A stretch of DNA of 54,212 nt from Prochloraceae cyanobacterium (GTDB lineage: Bacteria; Cyanobacteriota; Cyanobacteriia; Cyanobacteriales; JASJDA01). Numbering within the stretch: position 1 is the stretch's first letter; the number at the start of each line of letters is the position of its first letter. The notes below the pieces were generated by a model. The model had not been told where the DNA came from. It worked only from the letters and a program-made list of their open reading frames with translations, and ran no database searches. This document shows positions 18,924-28,335 of this stretch, in pieces. The stretch is taken from contig JASJDA010000010.1 of the NCBI GenBank assembly GCA_030065755.1, positions 1-54,212 on the forward strand, read 5' to 3'. A program made the translations under genes and the position numbers.

Positions 18924-19922
18924 ATGACGATCCAAACAAAACCGACCCAACAAGTCAAAACTTTTGGTGATTGGGCAAATTTGGCGATAGCCAAACACTA
19001 TAAAAAAATAATCAAAACCGAAAGTGGAGTAATTCAAGACAAAGATCCAGAAGAATTACACCAAATGCGAGTGGGGATGAGACGTTTGCGATCGGCAATT
19101 GCTGGGTTTGCTCCCGCACTCGACCTACCAGAAACAGTAAGCGATAAGAATATTGGGAAAATAGCCAGAATTCTAGGAAAACTAAGAGATTTAGACGTTC
19201 TTCAACAGACTTTGACCGATCCAGAAGGGCTTTTCCTATTAAAAGAAGAGCAAAAAAGCTCTGTCAAAATCTTAAAAGAATTGAGAAAAAAACGCCGAGA
19301 GGCACTTGATGAAGTCAGAAAAACTCTGAAAAGGAATTGCTATCAGAATTTTAAAAAAGATTTAAAAGACTGGTTAGAAAAACCTCAGTACCAAAAAATC
19401 GGGAAAATCTCGATTTACGAAGTTTTACCCGATCTATTATTGCCTGAAGTAAGTAAATTGTTAATTCATCCTGGTTGGCTAGTAGGAGTAACAATAGAAG
19501 AAGAGAAAATTAATATTCCAGAAGAACTCGATCGAGAACAAGTACGAGAGTTATTAGAAACTGAAGAAAAAAATTTACACAGTTTGCGCAAACAAGCCAA
19601 GCGATCGCGCTACAATATGGAACTATTTACCCAGTTTTATGGGGATAGTTATGAAAAATTTCTCAAACAGATAAAACAAATTCAGGAAGTATTAGGAGAA
19701 ATACAAGATTGTGTCGTATTAGCCAACTTCGCGAGCAAAATTTTTGGCAGCGCAGATATTAACAAGGAAATTCCAACTTTAGCCGCACAATTGGCAACAA
19801 AACGTTACCAGAAATGGTCGGAATGGATAGTTCTACAACGACAATTTCTCGATCGACAGACCAAACAAGATTTAAGACTAGTTTTACAGCAACCTAATAG
19901 TGATATTATTTTGACATACTAA
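18924..19922 (+). CDS. CHAD domain protein
   Basis: A 332-aa protein with a CHAD (conserved histidine alpha-helical) domain over most of its length. The family's basic helices are visible: EELHQMRVGMRRLRSAI near residues 47-62, KIARILGKLRDLDVL, and LRKQAKRSRYNMELF. CHAD domains bind polyphosphate through such Lys/Arg/His-lined helices. No adjoining CYTH triphosphatase domain is present. It stands alone, followed by a dispersed repeat element. Family assignment is firm; cellular role is inference. Confidence 0.88.
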   Translation: MTIQTKPTQQVKTFGDWANLAIAKHYKKIIKTESGVIQDKDPEELHQMRVGMRRLRSAIAGFAPALDLPETVSDKNIGKIARILGKLRDLDVLQQTLTDPEGLFLLKEEQKSSVKILKELRKKRREALDEVRKTLKRNCYQNFKKDLKDWLEKPQYQKIGKISIYEVLPDLLLPEVSKLLIHPGWLVGVTIEEEKINIPEELDREQVRELLETEEKNLHSLRKQAKRSRYNMELFTQFYGDSYEKFLKQIKQIQEVLGEIQDCVVLANFASKIFGSADINKEIPTLAAQLATKRYQKWSEWIVLQRQFLDRQTKQDLRLVLQQPNSDIILTY

Positions 19923-19930
19923 TTCAATCA

Positions 19931-20070
19931 GTTAACAGTTAACAGTTAACAGTTATCACGGTTTCGGATTTTAGATTTAAACCACTACCTAGACTGCAAC
20001 TATAGAGTTGGGGGACTTTTTATCCCACTCACAACTGATAACTGGTAACTGGCAACTGATAACTGTTAAA
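19931..20070. repeat. Dispersed repeat element, copy 1
   Basis: A core of about 75 bp (roughly 19957-20034, with segments such as TTTAAACCACTACCTA and GACTTTTTATCCCACTCA) is flanked on both sides by heptamer-like runs of GTTAACA and AACTGAT. The same core in opposite orientation, with the same kind of flanks, lies at 36706-36862. It fills the gap between the CHAD gene and the next CDS. Confidence 0.9.
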
Positions 20071-20122
20071 GTAGTGTTTTTTTTTCTTCTTCGTACTCTG
20101 GAAGCATAGATTTTTCTCACAA

Positions 20123-21250
20123 ATGAATCCGCAAATTTCCACTATTGATTTACTTCAACTAGCCTCTGGCGATCGCCTTTCAATTCAAGTATATAAATTT
20201 ATTGGTGCCAAACCAGGTAAAAAAGCCTATATACAAGCTAATCTTCACGGTTGTGAAATTGTCGGAAATGCAGTTATTTATCAGTTAATTGAATTTTTAC
20301 TTAATCTAGATACCAGTCAAATTAAAGGAGAAATCTGGTTAGTTCCTGTCTGCAATCCATTGAGTGCCAATCAGAGAGATCATTTTTTTTCCACTGGAAG
20401 ATTTAACAGTTATGACGGTAAAGATTGGAATCGAATTTTTTGGGATTATGAAAAAGAATGCGATCGGTTAGAATCTTTTGCAAAATCTCAGATAGACATG
20501 CCTCAATTAACAATAAGAAAAAACTTTTTGCAACAAATAAAACAAGCTCTAAAACAACAATTAAAACAAATAGAAAGTCAGACTAGCTTACCTTATTATT
20601 TTCATTATCGATATCAATTACAATCTCTATGCTTAGATGCTAATTATGTCCTCGACATTCACAGTTCCAGCAATCAAGGAATAGACTATATATACTGTTT
20701 TAAAACCAGAGAAGATAGCGCTAAATATTTTTTGCTCGACCGAGGAATTCTCATGAGCGAATACGATGGAGATGCTTTCGACGAAGCATTTATGAAATCT
20801 TGGCTAGCTTTAGAAAGAAAATTAGCAGAGTTAGGCAAAGAAATTAAATTCGACATCGAATCTTGGACGATAGAATTGGGATCTGGCATGGAAATGAAAC
20901 CAGAATCGGTCAAAACAGGAGTTAAAGGGATTAAAAACTATTTAATAGCCAAAGAAATGCTAGAAATTCCCGATTATTCCCCGATCGAGTCTCAAATCAA
21001 ACTAGTAGCAAAACATCAGATTGCTAAATATTACGCTCCGGCAGGAGGAATGATTCAAGAAAGAGCTTGTTTGGGAAGTATAGTAAAGTCAGGGGATAGA
21101 CTATATCAAATTCTCAGTTTTAACAAAAGAGGAGAACTACCAACTGTCAAAGAGATTAGCGCCGAAAAAGATGGATTAGTATTCGACGTATCGACCAACC
21201 AGGCTGTGAATCAAGGAGAATACGTAATATCCACGATCGATGATGAATGA
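20123..21250 (+). CDS. Aspartoacylase/succinylglutamate desuccinylase-like peptidase
   Basis: A 375-aa M14-type zinc hydrolase of the AstE/AspA group. Zinc ligands are seen in ANLHGCEIVGN (His and Glu) and LDIHSSSNQG (His), and the probable catalytic glutamate in TIELGSGMEM. VPVCNPLSANQRDH is a typical substrate-loop segment. The C-terminal part (from about 290) resembles the beta-barrel domain of the family. Substrate cannot be read from sequence; an N-acyl amino acid is the family norm. The stop overlaps the start of era by 11 bp, so the two are likely co-translated. Confidence 0.8.
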   Translation: MNPQISTIDLLQLASGDRLSIQVYKFIGAKPGKKAYIQANLHGCEIVGNAVIYQLIEFLLNLDTSQIKGEIWLVPVCNPLSANQRDHFFSTGRFNSYDGKDWNRIFWDYEKECDRLESFAKSQIDMPQLTIRKNFLQQIKQALKQQLKQIESQTSLPYYFHYRYQLQSLCLDANYVLDIHSSSNQGIDYIYCFKTREDSAKYFLLDRGILMSEYDGDAFDEAFMKSWLALERKLAELGKEIKFDIESWTIELGSGMEMKPESVKTGVKGIKNYLIAKEMLEIPDYSPIESQIKLVAKHQIAKYYAPAGGMIQERACLGSIVKSGDRLYQILSFNKRGELPTVKEISAEKDGLVFDVSTNQAVNQGEYVISTIDDE

Positions 21251-22199
21251 CGTAAAAAATAACCAACAACCAACAACTAATAACGTTATTATTCCAGTTG
21301 CTCCCCAAGGTTTTAAATCTGGTTTTGTCGCCATAGTAGGAAGACCAAATGTAGGAAAATCAACCTTGATGAATCAACTGGTAGGACAAAAAATAGCCAT
21401 TACCTCTCCAGTAGCCCAAACCACCCGAAATCGTTTGCGGGGTATACTAACAATAGATAAAGCACAGTTAATATTTGTAGATACTCCAGGAATTCACAAA
21501 CCACACCACGAATTAGGTAAGGTTTTAGTGAAAAACGCTCGTAATGCTATTGAATCAACAGATGTAGTGCTATTTGTCGCCGATAGTTCATTAGAAGCAG
21601 GAGGGGGCGATCGATATATAGTAGAATTGCTCAAACGCAGTCAAACACCAGTTATTTTAGGACTGAACAAATGTGACTTACAGCGATCGGATTGTCAAAA
21701 GCTCGATAATAGTTACTTAGAAATAGCCAAGGCAAATAACTGGCAAAATGTCAAGTTTTCTGCCCAAACTAAAGAAGGACTAGAAAGATTGCTAAATTTA
21801 TTAATAGAAAATCTAGAACCAGGACCGTACTATTATCCTCCAGATTTGGTAACAGATCGGCCAGAACGATTTATCATGGGCGAGTTGATCAGAGAGCAAA
21901 TTCTCTTACTGACTCGTGAGGAAATTCCTCACTCTGTTGCTATTACCATCGAGCGAGTTGAAGAAACCCCTAAACTGAGTCGGGTTTTTGCTGCTATTAA
22001 CGTAGAGCGCGACTCGCAAAAAGGAATATTAATAGGTAAAAAAGGCAGTATGCTCAAAGAAATAGGAACAAGAGCGCGTCAGCAAATTCAAAAACTGATT
22101 GCTGGGGAAGTATATTTAAAATTATTTGTTAAAGTACAACCAAAATGGAGACAGTCTCGGAATAGCCTAGCAGAATTAGGTTACAGCCTGGAAGATTAG
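21240..22199 (+). CDS. era: GTPase Era
   Basis: A 319-aa Era GTPase. G1 is GRPNVGKST, the switch region is TTRNRLRG, G3 is DTPG, and G4 is NKCD. The C-terminal KH domain holds GILIGKKGSMLKEIG, which binds the 3' end of 16S rRNA during 30S assembly. An N-terminal extension of about 27 residues rich in Asn, Gln and Thr precedes GFVAIVGR; its codons look like short AACCAAC repeats, suggesting repeat drift into the gene start. Confidence 0.95.
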   Translation: MMNDVKNNQQPTTNNVIIPVAPQGFKSGFVAIVGRPNVGKSTLMNQLVGQKIAITSPVAQTTRNRLRGILTIDKAQLIFVDTPGIHKPHHELGKVLVKNARNAIESTDVVLFVADSSLEAGGGDRYIVELLKRSQTPVILGLNKCDLQRSDCQKLDNSYLEIAKANNWQNVKFSAQTKEGLERLLNLLIENLEPGPYYYPPDLVTDRPERFIMGELIREQILLLTREEIPHSVAITIERVEETPKLSRVFAAINVERDSQKGILIGKKGSMLKEIGTRARQQIQKLIAGEVYLKLFVKVQPKWRQSRNSLAELGYSLED

Positions 22200-22281
22200 A
22201 AGAATTACTTCCTGTTAAAAAATAAAAATCATATCATAAACAAATAGGAGCGCTAGCTATCTAGATGGGGGAAATCGGGGT

Positions 22282-25200
22282 ATGTCAGAAGAAAAATTAC
22301 ATCAAACAAACAACTCAAATCGAGAAAATCAAGGAATAGAACAAAGTTTCCACAGAGAAGTATTGCAAAAGCTGTGGGAAATGGTAAAAGTATTAAAACA
22401 AGAAGATCGACCAGAATACCGCAGCCAATTACAAGAATACTGTCAAGATCTAGCTAAGATGGGGAAAGAAGCTAATTTGTCCCTATCTTGGCTCGAATTA
22501 TTAGAAACAGCAGAGCAAGCATTGGTAGATGAAAACAATACTTATAGAACCTCTGGAAAACAAATAATAAAAGAAATAAAACAAGCAGCAGATCTGGTTT
22601 TAGCAGGTCGAAGTGAAGAAATAACGGTAAGTGATAAATTAAAAGAACTAGCTCACATCGAATCAAATGCGATCGCCACAGATCTCCCAGAAATAGAAAA
22701 CTCCGATCCAGCAAAAGGCGATGATGAAGCCATACTAGATTTAGGTGGAGAGGATTGGCAACAATTAGAAAGCTCTTCAACTAATAGTGAAGAAGTATTA
22801 GATTTAGGTGGAGAAGATTGGACCAAATCGGAAAGCTCTTCAGCTAATGGAGAAAGCCTACTAGATGAAGAAATATTAGATTTAGATGGAGAAGATTGGA
22901 CCAGATCGGAAAGCTCTTCAGCTAATGGAGAAAGCCTACTAGATGAAGAAATACTAGATTTAGGTGGAGAAGATTGGACCAAATCGGAAAGCTCTTCAGC
23001 TAATGGAGAAAGCCTACTAGATGAAGAAATATTAGATTTAGGTGGAGAAGATTGGATCGGATCGGAAAAATCTTCAGCTAATGGGGAAGAAGCCATACTA
23101 GATCTAGATGGAGAAGATTGGTCTGAAGCTGGGGAAGAAAATAATTTAGATCTCCTAGGAAACATAACAGATACCCCAGAAATACACGAAGACGACCCAA
23201 CCAAAGATTTATTTAGTTTATTAGACTTGCCAACATCAGAAGTATCAGAAGAGTTGTCTGACAAAGTAAGTGACGATCTGTGGGGGACGATCGAAGAAGA
23301 TCACTCAGATAGAGAAAAAGAACAAGAGAAGATAGGAGCAGTATTAGCAACCGAGAGCGAGATAGATGAAGAACTGGACTTGGAAACTCTGGCAACAGGT
23401 ACAGATCTTTGCGATACAGATTTAGAAGAAATTTCCACCTCGTCTCTAGAAGTTAATGCTGTTAACGAACTAGAGGAACTATTAGAAGCCGATCGCAGTG
23501 CAGAAAAAATTGCAGTAGGAATAGCAACAGAAACAAATGGAGTTGTTAAAGACAATAACTTCATACCACCATCTATCTACGAGCAATTTGAAGAGTTAGA
23601 TAACCTCATAGAAAAATCATCAGCAGTAGTTGCCACAGAAATTAACGGAACTGTTTCCTTTGAAGAACTAGAAGTAGCCTTAGGCATGATGGCTGCTCCA
23701 GAAAAGATCGGCAATTCCTATACAGTAATTAATAATGAAACAACACAGATTATTGGCGAAGACCAAAACGCGACAGAGTTCTTAAAAGAGACAGAACAAG
23801 CAACTACTCCAAGTTCCATCGATCGAGAAATCGAAACTCTAACCGGACAACTACAACCCAAAGAAAAAGCCAAAGCCAAAACCTCAGACCGAAAGCAAAA
23901 AGCTCCCAAAAAAGCTTTGGAACAAACCATGCGGGTGCCAGTCAAGCAACTAGACAACCTCAATAATCTAATTGGGGAACTAGTGGTAAAACGCAATAGC
24001 CTCGAACAAGACCAAGAAAGACTGCATAGATTCCTAGATAACTTACTCAACCAAGTCCAGAGTTTGAGCGACGTAGGCGGCAGAATGCAGGAATTGTACG
24101 AGCGCAGTCTTCTAGAAGGAGCCTTGATGAATAGTCGTGGCAGCGGTGGCGGTGGGGACAACCGCTCTTCATCCTTGGGAGTTAATGAATCATCCTCCTC
24201 AGATATGAATGAAGATGATGATGACTTCGATCCATTTGAGTTAGATAGATTCACCGATTTCCACCTGCTCTCTCAAGAAATGATCGAGCTCATTGTGCGG
24301 GTGCGAGAATCAGCTTCCGACATTCAGTTCTTAGTAGACGAAACAGAACAAGTATCGAGAACTTTACGGCAAGTCAGCACTCAGTTGCAAGAAGGAATGA
24401 CCAAATGCCGCATGGTTCCCTTTTCTCAAACTTCCGAACGTTTGCCAAGAGCAATACGAGACATCTCCCTCAAGTTAAGCAAACAAGCTAAATTAGAAGT
24501 CGAAGGCAAAGATGTATTGATTGACAAGATGATTCTTGACAGTCTTTACGATCCCATGACCCACCTAGTAAACAATGCAATCACCCACGGCATTGAAACA
24601 CCAGAAGAAAGACAAAAAATAGGAAAAAACATCCAAGGAAAGATCCAAGTAAAAGCATACTTCCAAGGAAACCAGACAGTTATTTCGGTTGCAGACGACG
24701 GAGCTGGAATTAACCCAGAAAAAGTAAAATCCAAAGCAATTCAAAAACAACTCGTAGATCCAGTAGATGCCAAACACCTATCCAGGCAAGAAATATACGA
24801 GTTTTTGTTCCACCCAGGTTTTAGCACCAGAGACAAAGCAGATGACTTCGCAGGTCGAGGCGTGGGGATGGACGTGGTTCGCAGTAAACTAAACGCCATT
24901 CGAGGCACAATTAGTATTGACTCGACCATCGGTAAAGGAACAAATTTTACCATTCGCTTGCCTCAAACCCTCAGTATTTGTAAAGCGCTGCTGTGCATTA
25001 ACGATCGCGGTTTGATAGCCTTCCCCATCGACGGTGTAGAAGATACCCAAGAGTTTGCGCCCACAGACGTACGAATTAACTCAGAAGGCAAAAAATGCGT
25101 TATGTGGCGCGATAGTTTGATTCCTTTCCAACCCCTAACAAACTTGCTATGTTTCAACCGTCAAATAAGTCGCGGAAGCGTCTACGGGGGCAAACAAAAT

Positions 25201-26379
25201 GACGACAGCGTTTCGATCGTAGTGCTGCGCGGTGCTGGAAAAATACTGGCGGTGCAACTAGACCAAGTTGAAGGAGAACAAGAAATTGTAATCAAACAAA
25301 TTCAAGGGCCACTACCTAAACCGCCAGGGATAGCAGGGGCTACAGTATTAGGGGACGGTCGCATTATGCCCATTGCTGACGTACTCGAACTAATAGAAAT
25401 TTCTCAAGGTATCAGAAGCATTGATAGCGCCTCCTGGGGCAACACAATGCTATCGAGAGCAGCAGCAACACTGGCAGCGAAAAAAGATCCAATGGTGCTG
25501 ATCGTAGACGACTCGATTACAGTAAGAGAGTTGCTATCTTTGAGCTTCAGCAAAGTAGGTTATCGAGTAGAACAAGCCCGCGACGGTCAAGAAGCTTGGG
25601 AAAAACTCAAGTCAGGATTGCCCTGCGATCTGATTTTCTGCGATATCGAAATGCCGAGAATGAACGGCTTAGAGCTACTGTCAAACATACAAAAAGACGA
25701 AGAGCTAAATGAAGTGCCAGTAGCCATGCTCACTTCTCGCGGTGCAGAAAAACACCAACAACTAGCAGCTAAGCTCGGAGCAAGCGCCTACTTCATCAAG
25801 CCATATACGGAAAAAGACCTGCTAGATGCAGCCCAGCGAATGCTCGATGGTGAAATTCTACTTGCCAACAGCAGCAAAGCACCTAAAGTGTCCGTCTCGG
25901 CTGGAGACAATACTATTAGTGAAGAGGAAGTTACACAGCCAAAACAACCGGAAAAATCTCGATCGCGAGCTAAATTAGACCCCAGGGTTCTCATCGTAGA
26001 TGATTCAGTAATAGTAAGGGAAATGGTTTCCATGACCTTCAGCAAAGCAGGATATATAGTAGAACAAGCTCGCGACGGTCAAGAAGCTTGGGAAAAAATT
26101 AGGTCGGGATTGCCCTGCGACCTGATTGTCTGCGATATCGAAATGCCGAGAATGAACGGTTTAGAATTCCTCTCTCACGTTCAAGAAGATCCCAATCTCG
26201 CTGAGGTACCAGTGGCGATGTTAACTTCTCGCGGAGCGCAAAAAATGAAAAAAATAGCAGCACAGCGAGGGGCAAAAGCATACTTTGTTAAACCTTATGT
26301 TGAGGAAGTATTAATAGATTCAGCTAAACGCTTACTTAATGGAGAAGTTCTGTTAGAAAATAGCAACAGTGACGAATAA
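22282..26379 (+). CDS. CheA-like hybrid kinase without Hpt, with two receivers
   Basis: A 1365-aa chemotaxis-type kinase. Residues 1-130 are helical but show no HxxKG phosphotransfer motif. Residues 150-280 hold six copies of an acidic LDLGGEDW repeat. A CheA dimerisation region starts near 550 (VKQLDNLNNLIGELV), the ATPase near 762 (LVNNAITHGIE), then a CheW domain (about 893-1040), REC1 (1071-1190) and REC2 (1233-1353). Both receivers keep DDS and CDIEMPRMNG and are nearly duplicates. The layout resembles Synechocystis Slr0322 (PilL-C/Hik43), whose Hpt lies on a separate protein, so control of type IV pilus motility is plausible. No pil or che partner genes are adjacent. Confidence 0.85.
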   Translation: MSEEKLHQTNNSNRENQGIEQSFHREVLQKLWEMVKVLKQEDRPEYRSQLQEYCQDLAKMGKEANLSLSWLELLETAEQALVDENNTYRTSGKQIIKEIKQAADLVLAGRSEEITVSDKLKELAHIESNAIATDLPEIENSDPAKGDDEAILDLGGEDWQQLESSSTNSEEVLDLGGEDWTKSESSSANGESLLDEEILDLDGEDWTRSESSSANGESLLDEEILDLGGEDWTKSESSSANGESLLDEEILDLGGEDWIGSEKSSANGEEAILDLDGEDWSEAGEENNLDLLGNITDTPEIHEDDPTKDLFSLLDLPTSEVSEELSDKVSDDLWGTIEEDHSDREKEQEKIGAVLATESEIDEELDLETLATGTDLCDTDLEEISTSSLEVNAVNELEELLEADRSAEKIAVGIATETNGVVKDNNFIPPSIYEQFEELDNLIEKSSAVVATEINGTVSFEELEVALGMMAAPEKIGNSYTVINNETTQIIGEDQNATEFLKETEQATTPSSIDREIETLTGQLQPKEKAKAKTSDRKQKAPKKALEQTMRVPVKQLDNLNNLIGELVVKRNSLEQDQERLHRFLDNLLNQVQSLSDVGGRMQELYERSLLEGALMNSRGSGGGGDNRSSSLGVNESSSSDMNEDDDDFDPFELDRFTDFHLLSQEMIELIVRVRESASDIQFLVDETEQVSRTLRQVSTQLQEGMTKCRMVPFSQTSERLPRAIRDISLKLSKQAKLEVEGKDVLIDKMILDSLYDPMTHLVNNAITHGIETPEERQKIGKNIQGKIQVKAYFQGNQTVISVADDGAGINPEKVKSKAIQKQLVDPVDAKHLSRQEIYEFLFHPGFSTRDKADDFAGRGVGMDVVRSKLNAIRGTISIDSTIGKGTNFTIRLPQTLSICKALLCINDRGLIAFPIDGVEDTQEFAPTDVRINSEGKKCVMWRDSLIPFQPLTNLLCFNRQISRGSVYGGKQNDDSVSIVVLRGAGKILAVQLDQVEGEQEIVIKQIQGPLPKPPGIAGATVLGDGRIMPIADVLELIEISQGIRSIDSASWGNTMLSRAAATLAAKKDPMVLIVDDSITVRELLSLSFSKVGYRVEQARDGQEAWEKLKSGLPCDLIFCDIEMPRMNGLELLSNIQKDEELNEVPVAMLTSRGAEKHQQLAAKLGASAYFIKPYTEKDLLDAAQRMLDGEILLANSSKAPKVSVSAGDNTISEEEVTQPKQPEKSRSRAKLDPRVLIVDDSVIVREMVSMTFSKAGYIVEQARDGQEAWEKIRSGLPCDLIVCDIEMPRMNGLEFLSHVQEDPNLAEVPVAMLTSRGAQKMKKIAAQRGAKAYFVKPYVEEVLIDSAKRLLNGEVLLENSNSDE
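22730..23125 (+). repeat. In-frame 78-bp repeats in the CheA-like gene
   Basis: Six copies of a unit encoding ILDLGGEDW plus a SESSSANGESLLDEE linker; the central three or four are nearly identical at DNA level with a 78-bp period. Such tandem identity favours slippage or recombination, so copy number may vary between strains. Confidence 0.9.
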
Positions 26380-26391
26380 GTAATGCCTTAG

Positions 26392-28176
26392 ATGATGTTC
26401 GACAAGGTATTTGAGTTTTTACAAAGATTCGCGGAGGTTCATTCCGTCAAGTCCCGTGACGAGATAAATCTCCCTTCCTCCGACAGCATTCCTTATGCCT
26501 CCTGCCCTCTTCCCTCTGCCTTTCCCGATAATTCATCATTCCTTCTTAATTCTTCCTCTTTTGTCAAAGACCCCATAACTCAAAGGTCGATCTCCCCCCG
26601 CAGGCGCTGCGCGATCGCAATTGTGTCGGCTGCTATTTGCCTTATCGGTGTAACAGAGCGAGCAGATGCCAAAGAAATAGAGTTAAAGGTAGGCATTGTT
26701 CAAAGATTTGGGGAGGAAGCAAATGAGACGATTTCCATTAGCAGCCAAGGTGGCTCTCTAGATCTTCGATTCACCACAAAAAATGGAAAAGCGCAAGCCC
26801 TAAAAACTAAAAGCGTCAAGCTAGAAATAGTCCAGCAACCAATACCCACCCCAATAGTAGAAGAAAAATTGGTGCTGAGCGATCGCGCTACTTTTGAAAC
26901 GGCAGAACACAGTGCCGAAGCCTGGAAAAAACTGGGAGTTGAAATTGAAATCACTCAGCCAGGACGCTGGCAAGTATGGGCAAAAAGAGACGTTTACAAT
27001 ACCCCCCTTCTCCGTCTTTGGCTCCTGCAAAGTCTCCAGCAAAAAGGCTACACCAGACCCCATTTACAAACCAAAACCAAGTCAACTCAGCCAGAAGTAT
27101 CTTTTATTGTTGCTGGAAATACATATCAGGTCACTCAGCTACAAATTAGCTCCCCTTCTAACCCTATTTTGGTAAATAAAGGAAAAAATAATTCCTCCCG
27201 TCTCCTCTATGAAGGTGGTTTAAAAATTCAGCCCAACGCTTATGGTAATTTTACTGTAGTCAATCAGGTTCCTCTAGAAACCTATCTGCGCGGAGTAGTT
27301 CCCTACGAAATAGGGCCAGGAGCTCCCCAAAAAGCGATAGAAGCTCAGGCTATTTTAGCTCGAACCTATGCCTTGCGAAACCTGCGCCGCTTTCAGGCAG
27401 ATGGCTACGAATTGTGCGCTACAGTCCACTGTCAAGTATATAAGGGTTTGAGTGGGGCTACTCGCCGTACCGACAAAGCGATCGCCGCCACTAAAAATTT
27501 AGTTCTTACCTACGATCGAGAATTAATAGACGCTCTCTATCATTCTACCAGTGGGGGAGTAACTGCCCCTTTTAGCGATATTTGGGACGGTGCAGAACGT
27601 TCTTATCTTCAACCTAGAATTGACTCTCCAGCTAGAATTTGGGATTTATCGAAGCTGTCTTTGGCAGACAAAGGTAATTTGCGCCGTTTTATTGCCACAA
27701 AAGCAGGATTTAATGAAACTCGCACTAGTAGAGTCTTTCGTTGGAGTAGGGTAAAGAGTCTCAAACGAATTAGTAAAGATTTACAAGAATATTTAGAAAT
27801 AACTAACCATCCCTTGGCCGATCTGTCTGCTGTTAAACGCATGGAAGTGAGCGAAAGATCTCCTTCAGGGCGAATTCTTACCCTCGTAGTAGAAACCGAT
27901 CGAGGAATTGTAGAGTTACATAAAACTGAGGTGCGCAGTGCTTTAAGTGGAACTCTCAGTACTCTTTTCTATCTCGAACCAATATACAGTGCCTCTAAGG
28001 TATTACAAGGATATAAATATATCGGCGGCGGTTTCGGGCATGGAGTAGGGATGAGTCAATATGGTTCCTATAACTTAGCTAGACTTGGCTGGTCTGCACC
28101 AAAAATTCTCGAGTTTTATTACCCAGGTACTACTCTCGAACCAGTTGACGATCGTATTGTTTTTTGGCAAGAATAA
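26392..28176 (+). CDS. SpoIID/LytB domain protein
   Basis: A SpoIID/LytB-family protein. The domain runs from about residue 290, with QVPLETYLRGVVPYEIG, AQAILARTYALRN, HSTSGGVTAPFSDIW and a C-terminal GGGFGHGVGMSQYGS. SpoIID proteins are lytic transglycosylases acting on peptidoglycan; cyanobacterial members are presumed to act in cell-wall turnover. A signal-like hydrophobic stretch (CAIAIVSAAICLIGV) lies near residues 77-91, behind about 75 residues of low-complexity sequence. The true start may therefore be further in than 26392; an internal GTG in that stretch is one candidate. It follows the CheA-like gene by 12 bp. Confidence 0.82.
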   Translation: MMFDKVFEFLQRFAEVHSVKSRDEINLPSSDSIPYASCPLPSAFPDNSSFLLNSSSFVKDPITQRSISPRRRCAIAIVSAAICLIGVTERADAKEIELKVGIVQRFGEEANETISISSQGGSLDLRFTTKNGKAQALKTKSVKLEIVQQPIPTPIVEEKLVLSDRATFETAEHSAEAWKKLGVEIEITQPGRWQVWAKRDVYNTPLLRLWLLQSLQQKGYTRPHLQTKTKSTQPEVSFIVAGNTYQVTQLQISSPSNPILVNKGKNNSSRLLYEGGLKIQPNAYGNFTVVNQVPLETYLRGVVPYEIGPGAPQKAIEAQAILARTYALRNLRRFQADGYELCATVHCQVYKGLSGATRRTDKAIAATKNLVLTYDRELIDALYHSTSGGVTAPFSDIWDGAERSYLQPRIDSPARIWDLSKLSLADKGNLRRFIATKAGFNETRTSRVFRWSRVKSLKRISKDLQEYLEITNHPLADLSAVKRMEVSERSPSGRILTLVVETDRGIVELHKTEVRSALSGTLSTLFYLEPIYSASKVLQGYKYIGGGFGHGVGMSQYGSYNLARLGWSAPKILEFYYPGTTLEPVDDRIVFWQE

Positions 28177-28335
28177 AGATTAAGGATGTATTAACTGAAA
28201 GTTAAAAAAAAGTTAAGAAATAATAGTTAAATAATTAATAATAATTTTTTATTAATGAAGATTAAGAAAAGTAAACGCTAAGGTGAGAAATTTAAGTTAA
28301 ACTGACAAAGAACCACTATCATAGCAAAAATAAAG

